Assembly: GCA_030693515.1 (NCBI GenBank)
Contig: JAUYAK010000035.1
Span: 1 to 40,576 of the forward strand
Origin: Opitutaceae bacterium
GTDB taxonomy: Bacteria > Verrucomicrobiota > Verrucomicrobiia > Opitutales > Opitutaceae
Direction of reading: 5' to 3'
DNA length: 40,576 bases
Of the stretch, positions 39,290 through 40,576 are shown in pieces (the stretch's first letter is position 1; every line of letters begins with the position of its first letter). The notes beneath the pieces are model-generated. The model was not told the DNA's origin. It saw only the letters and a list, made by a program, of their open reading frames with translations, and did not search any database. The translations under genes and the position numbers were made by a program.

Positions 39290-39994
39290 ATGTCTGCACG
39301 CCCACTGCTCTTGATCCTGCTGACCTGGCTGCCGATGGCGGCGGCGCTGGCGCAGCCCGCGGCCGCGCCGCAGAACGTCGTCAACCTGTCGGCCAGCGCG
39401 GTGGTCGAGGTCGACAGGGACTGGATGAGCGTCACCTTCAGCACCCGCCGTGACGGCGCTGACGCCGGCCTGGTGCAGCGCCAGCTCAAGCAGGCGCTGG
39501 ACGCGGCGCTGACCGAAGCCCGCGCCGCCGCCCGACCCGGCCAGCTCGAGGTGCAGACCGGCCAGTTCTCGCTGCAGCCGCGCTACACGCCGCAGGGCGC
39601 TGCGATCGCCGGCTGGCAGGGCACGGCCGAGTTGCTGGTGCAGGGGCGCGACAGCCAGGCCATCGCCCAGCTCAGCGCCCGCATTCAGACGCTGACGATC
39701 GCGCGCGTTGCGTACTCGGTGTCGCGCGAGGCGCGCGACAAGGTCGACGGCGAGGTCAGCGCGATGGCCGTCGCCGCCTTTCGCGCCAAGGCCGATCGCG
39801 CAGCGCAGCAGTTCGGCTTCAGTGGCTGGACGCTGCGCGAAGTGCAACTCGGCGGTCAGGAGCCGAATCCGGTCCATTCACAGCCGATGCGGGCCCAGCT
39901 CAGCCGCGGTGGCGTCGAAGAAGCCTTGCCGGTCGAAGCCGGCAAGGCGCTGGTGACGGCGGTCGTCAGCGGCAGCGTGCAGCTGCAACGCTGA
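39290..39994 (+). CDS. SIMPL-domain (DUF541) periplasmic protein, betaproteobacterial type
   Basis: This 234-residue protein has signal peptide MSARPLLLILLTWLPMAAAL ending near AQPA. The SIMPL domain covers most of the rest: VVNLSASAVVEVDRDWMSVT, LVQRQLKQALDAALTEARAA, QFSLQPRYTPQGAAIAGWQG, ELLVQGRDSQAIAQLSARI, and AVAAFRAKADRAAQQFGFSG. Such proteins are periplasmic or outer-membrane associated with no settled function. It is divergent from the regulator and convergent, with a 9-base gap, with the dehydrogenase gene. The wording is typical of Burkholderiales, which supports a foreign origin of this end of the window. Confidence 0.88.
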   Translation: MSARPLLLILLTWLPMAAALAQPAAAPQNVVNLSASAVVEVDRDWMSVTFSTRRDGADAGLVQRQLKQALDAALTEARAAARPGQLEVQTGQFSLQPRYTPQGAAIAGWQGTAELLVQGRDSQAIAQLSARIQTLTIARVAYSVSREARDKVDGEVSAMAVAAFRAKADRAAQQFGFSGWTLREVQLGGQEPNPVHSQPMRAQLSRGGVEEALPVEAGKALVTAVVSGSVQLQR

Positions 39995-40003
39995 GGCGCG
40001 CCC

Positions 40004-40576
40004 TCACTGGGCGACCCAGCCGCCGTCGACGTTCCAGGCTACGCCGCGCACGTTGTCGGCCGCCGGCGAGCACAGGAACAAGGCCAGCTCGGCCAGTTGC
40101 TCGGGGGTCGTGAACTGCAGCGAAGGCTGCTTCTCGGCCAGCAGCCGGCGCTGGGCTTCGGCGTCGTCGACACCGTCGGCGGCGGCGCGGGCGTCGACCT
40201 GCTTTTGCACCAGCGGCGTCAGCACCCAGCCGGGGCAGATGGCGTTGACCGTGATGCCGGTGGTGGCGCATTCCAATGCGGCCGTCTTCGTCAGGCCGAT
40301 GATGCCGTGCTTGGCCGCCACATAGGCGCTCTTGTTGGCCGACGCCACCAGGCCGTGGGTGGAGGCGATGTTCAGCACCCGGCCCCAGCCGCGCTGCTTC
40401 ATGCCCGGCAGCGCCAGCCGCATGGTGTGGAAGGCCGACGTGAGGTTGATGGCGAGGATGGCATCCCAGCGCTCGACCGGGAAGTCGTCGATCGGCGCCA
40501 CATGCTGGATGCCGGCGTTGTTGACGAGGATGTCGACGCCGCCGAAGCGCGCTTCGCAGGCCTGCATCATGGCCTC
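40004..40576 (-). CDS. 3-hydroxybutyrate dehydrogenase, N-terminus cut by window edge
   Basis: This short-chain dehydrogenase fragment has 190 residues and runs off the right edge, missing the Rossmann glycine loop. It keeps VDILVNNAGIQHVAPIDDFP, GRVLNIASTHGLVASANKSA with the catalytic Ser, YVAAKHGIIGLTKTAALEC with the Tyr-Lys pair, and NAICPGWVLTPLVQKQVDAR. The GIQHVAP and STHGLVAS wording is that of D-3-hydroxybutyrate dehydrogenase (hbdH/bdhA), which turns 3-hydroxybutyrate to acetoacetate in polyhydroxybutyrate use, as in many betaproteobacteria. The C-terminus AWNVDGGWVAQ is complete. Confidence 0.92.
   Translation of the reverse strand, partial: EAMMQACEARFGGVDILVNNAGIQHVAPIDDFPVERWDAILAINLTSAFHTMRLALPGMKQRGWGRVLNIASTHGLVASANKSAYVAAKHGIIGLTKTAALECATTGITVNAICPGWVLTPLVQKQVDARAAADGVDDAEAQRRLLAEKQPSLQFTTPEQLAELALFLCSPAADNVRGVAWNVDGGWVAQ

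Noticed and set aside
39000-40576. Genomic island acquired by the Opitutaceae host
   Set aside because: There is no integrase, tRNA or attachment site. The join is inside a conserved motif and the foreign part runs to the window edge, which fits an assembly chimera better.

Overview
The window reads as a high-GC, gene-dense chromosome segment from a member of the Verrucomicrobiota, most likely an Opitutaceae relative. This is inferred from the gene set: secreted proteins sharing a long C-terminal repeat, a sulfatase beside a YHYH protein, an ECF sigma factor with secreted EF-hand proteins, palindromic GTAGGG...CCCTAC repeats and NTGAGAG heptamers. The last ~1.75 kb does not fit. From about 38.8 kb to the end the genes look betaproteobacterial (OmpR-type receiver, SIMPL protein, 3-hydroxybutyrate dehydrogenase). 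The switch falls inside one response-regulator gene, at a motif conserved in both lineages, so the window is probably a chimeric contig, or less likely a real recombinant.

Layout: 1-3.9 kb holds a truncated TIR-domain gene, asnS, a small membrane protein, mgsA and a VapBC-like toxin-antitoxin pair. 4.0-7.6 kb is an accessory patch of lower GC: a broken ORF6N gene carrying a ~110-bp palindromic insertion, an unknown 329-residue protein, a prpD remnant and an Mrr-type nuclease. 7.6-11.1 kb has prpD and prpC (methylcitrate cycle) flanking a WXXGXW-type lipoprotein, followed by a ParE/RelE-type toxin-antitoxin pair. 11.7-18.6 kb has rhaB divergent from lutA-lutB-OPT transporter-lutC. Rhamnose breakdown yields lactaldehyde and lactate, and LutABC oxidises lactate.

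18.6-22.6 kb carries a secreted Ig-domain protein, two paralogous EF-hand proteins and an ECF sigma factor. The two EF-hand genes and the sigma gene share an upstream motif, suggesting a self-regulated regulon. 22.6-28.2 kb is a tightly packed operon of three SPFH (HflK/HflC-like) proteins and a P1B-like ATPase with an MPC instead of CPC membrane motif. No FtsH is present. It is the best candidate here for a poorly described system.

28.3-35.2 kb has a secreted intradiol dioxygenase-like protein, a CpxA-like kinase and a translationally coupled YHYH protein/sulfatase pair. 35.2-38.2 kb has a methyltransferase gene broken at an A8 run, an NmrA-family protein, a 58-bp copy of the sulfatase gene's 3' end and a GNAT acetyltransferase. 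The chimeric regulator and betaproteobacterial tail follow. I saw no rRNA, tRNA, CRISPR array, transposase or integrase gene. No stretch over 300 bases lacks an assigned gene or pseudogene.
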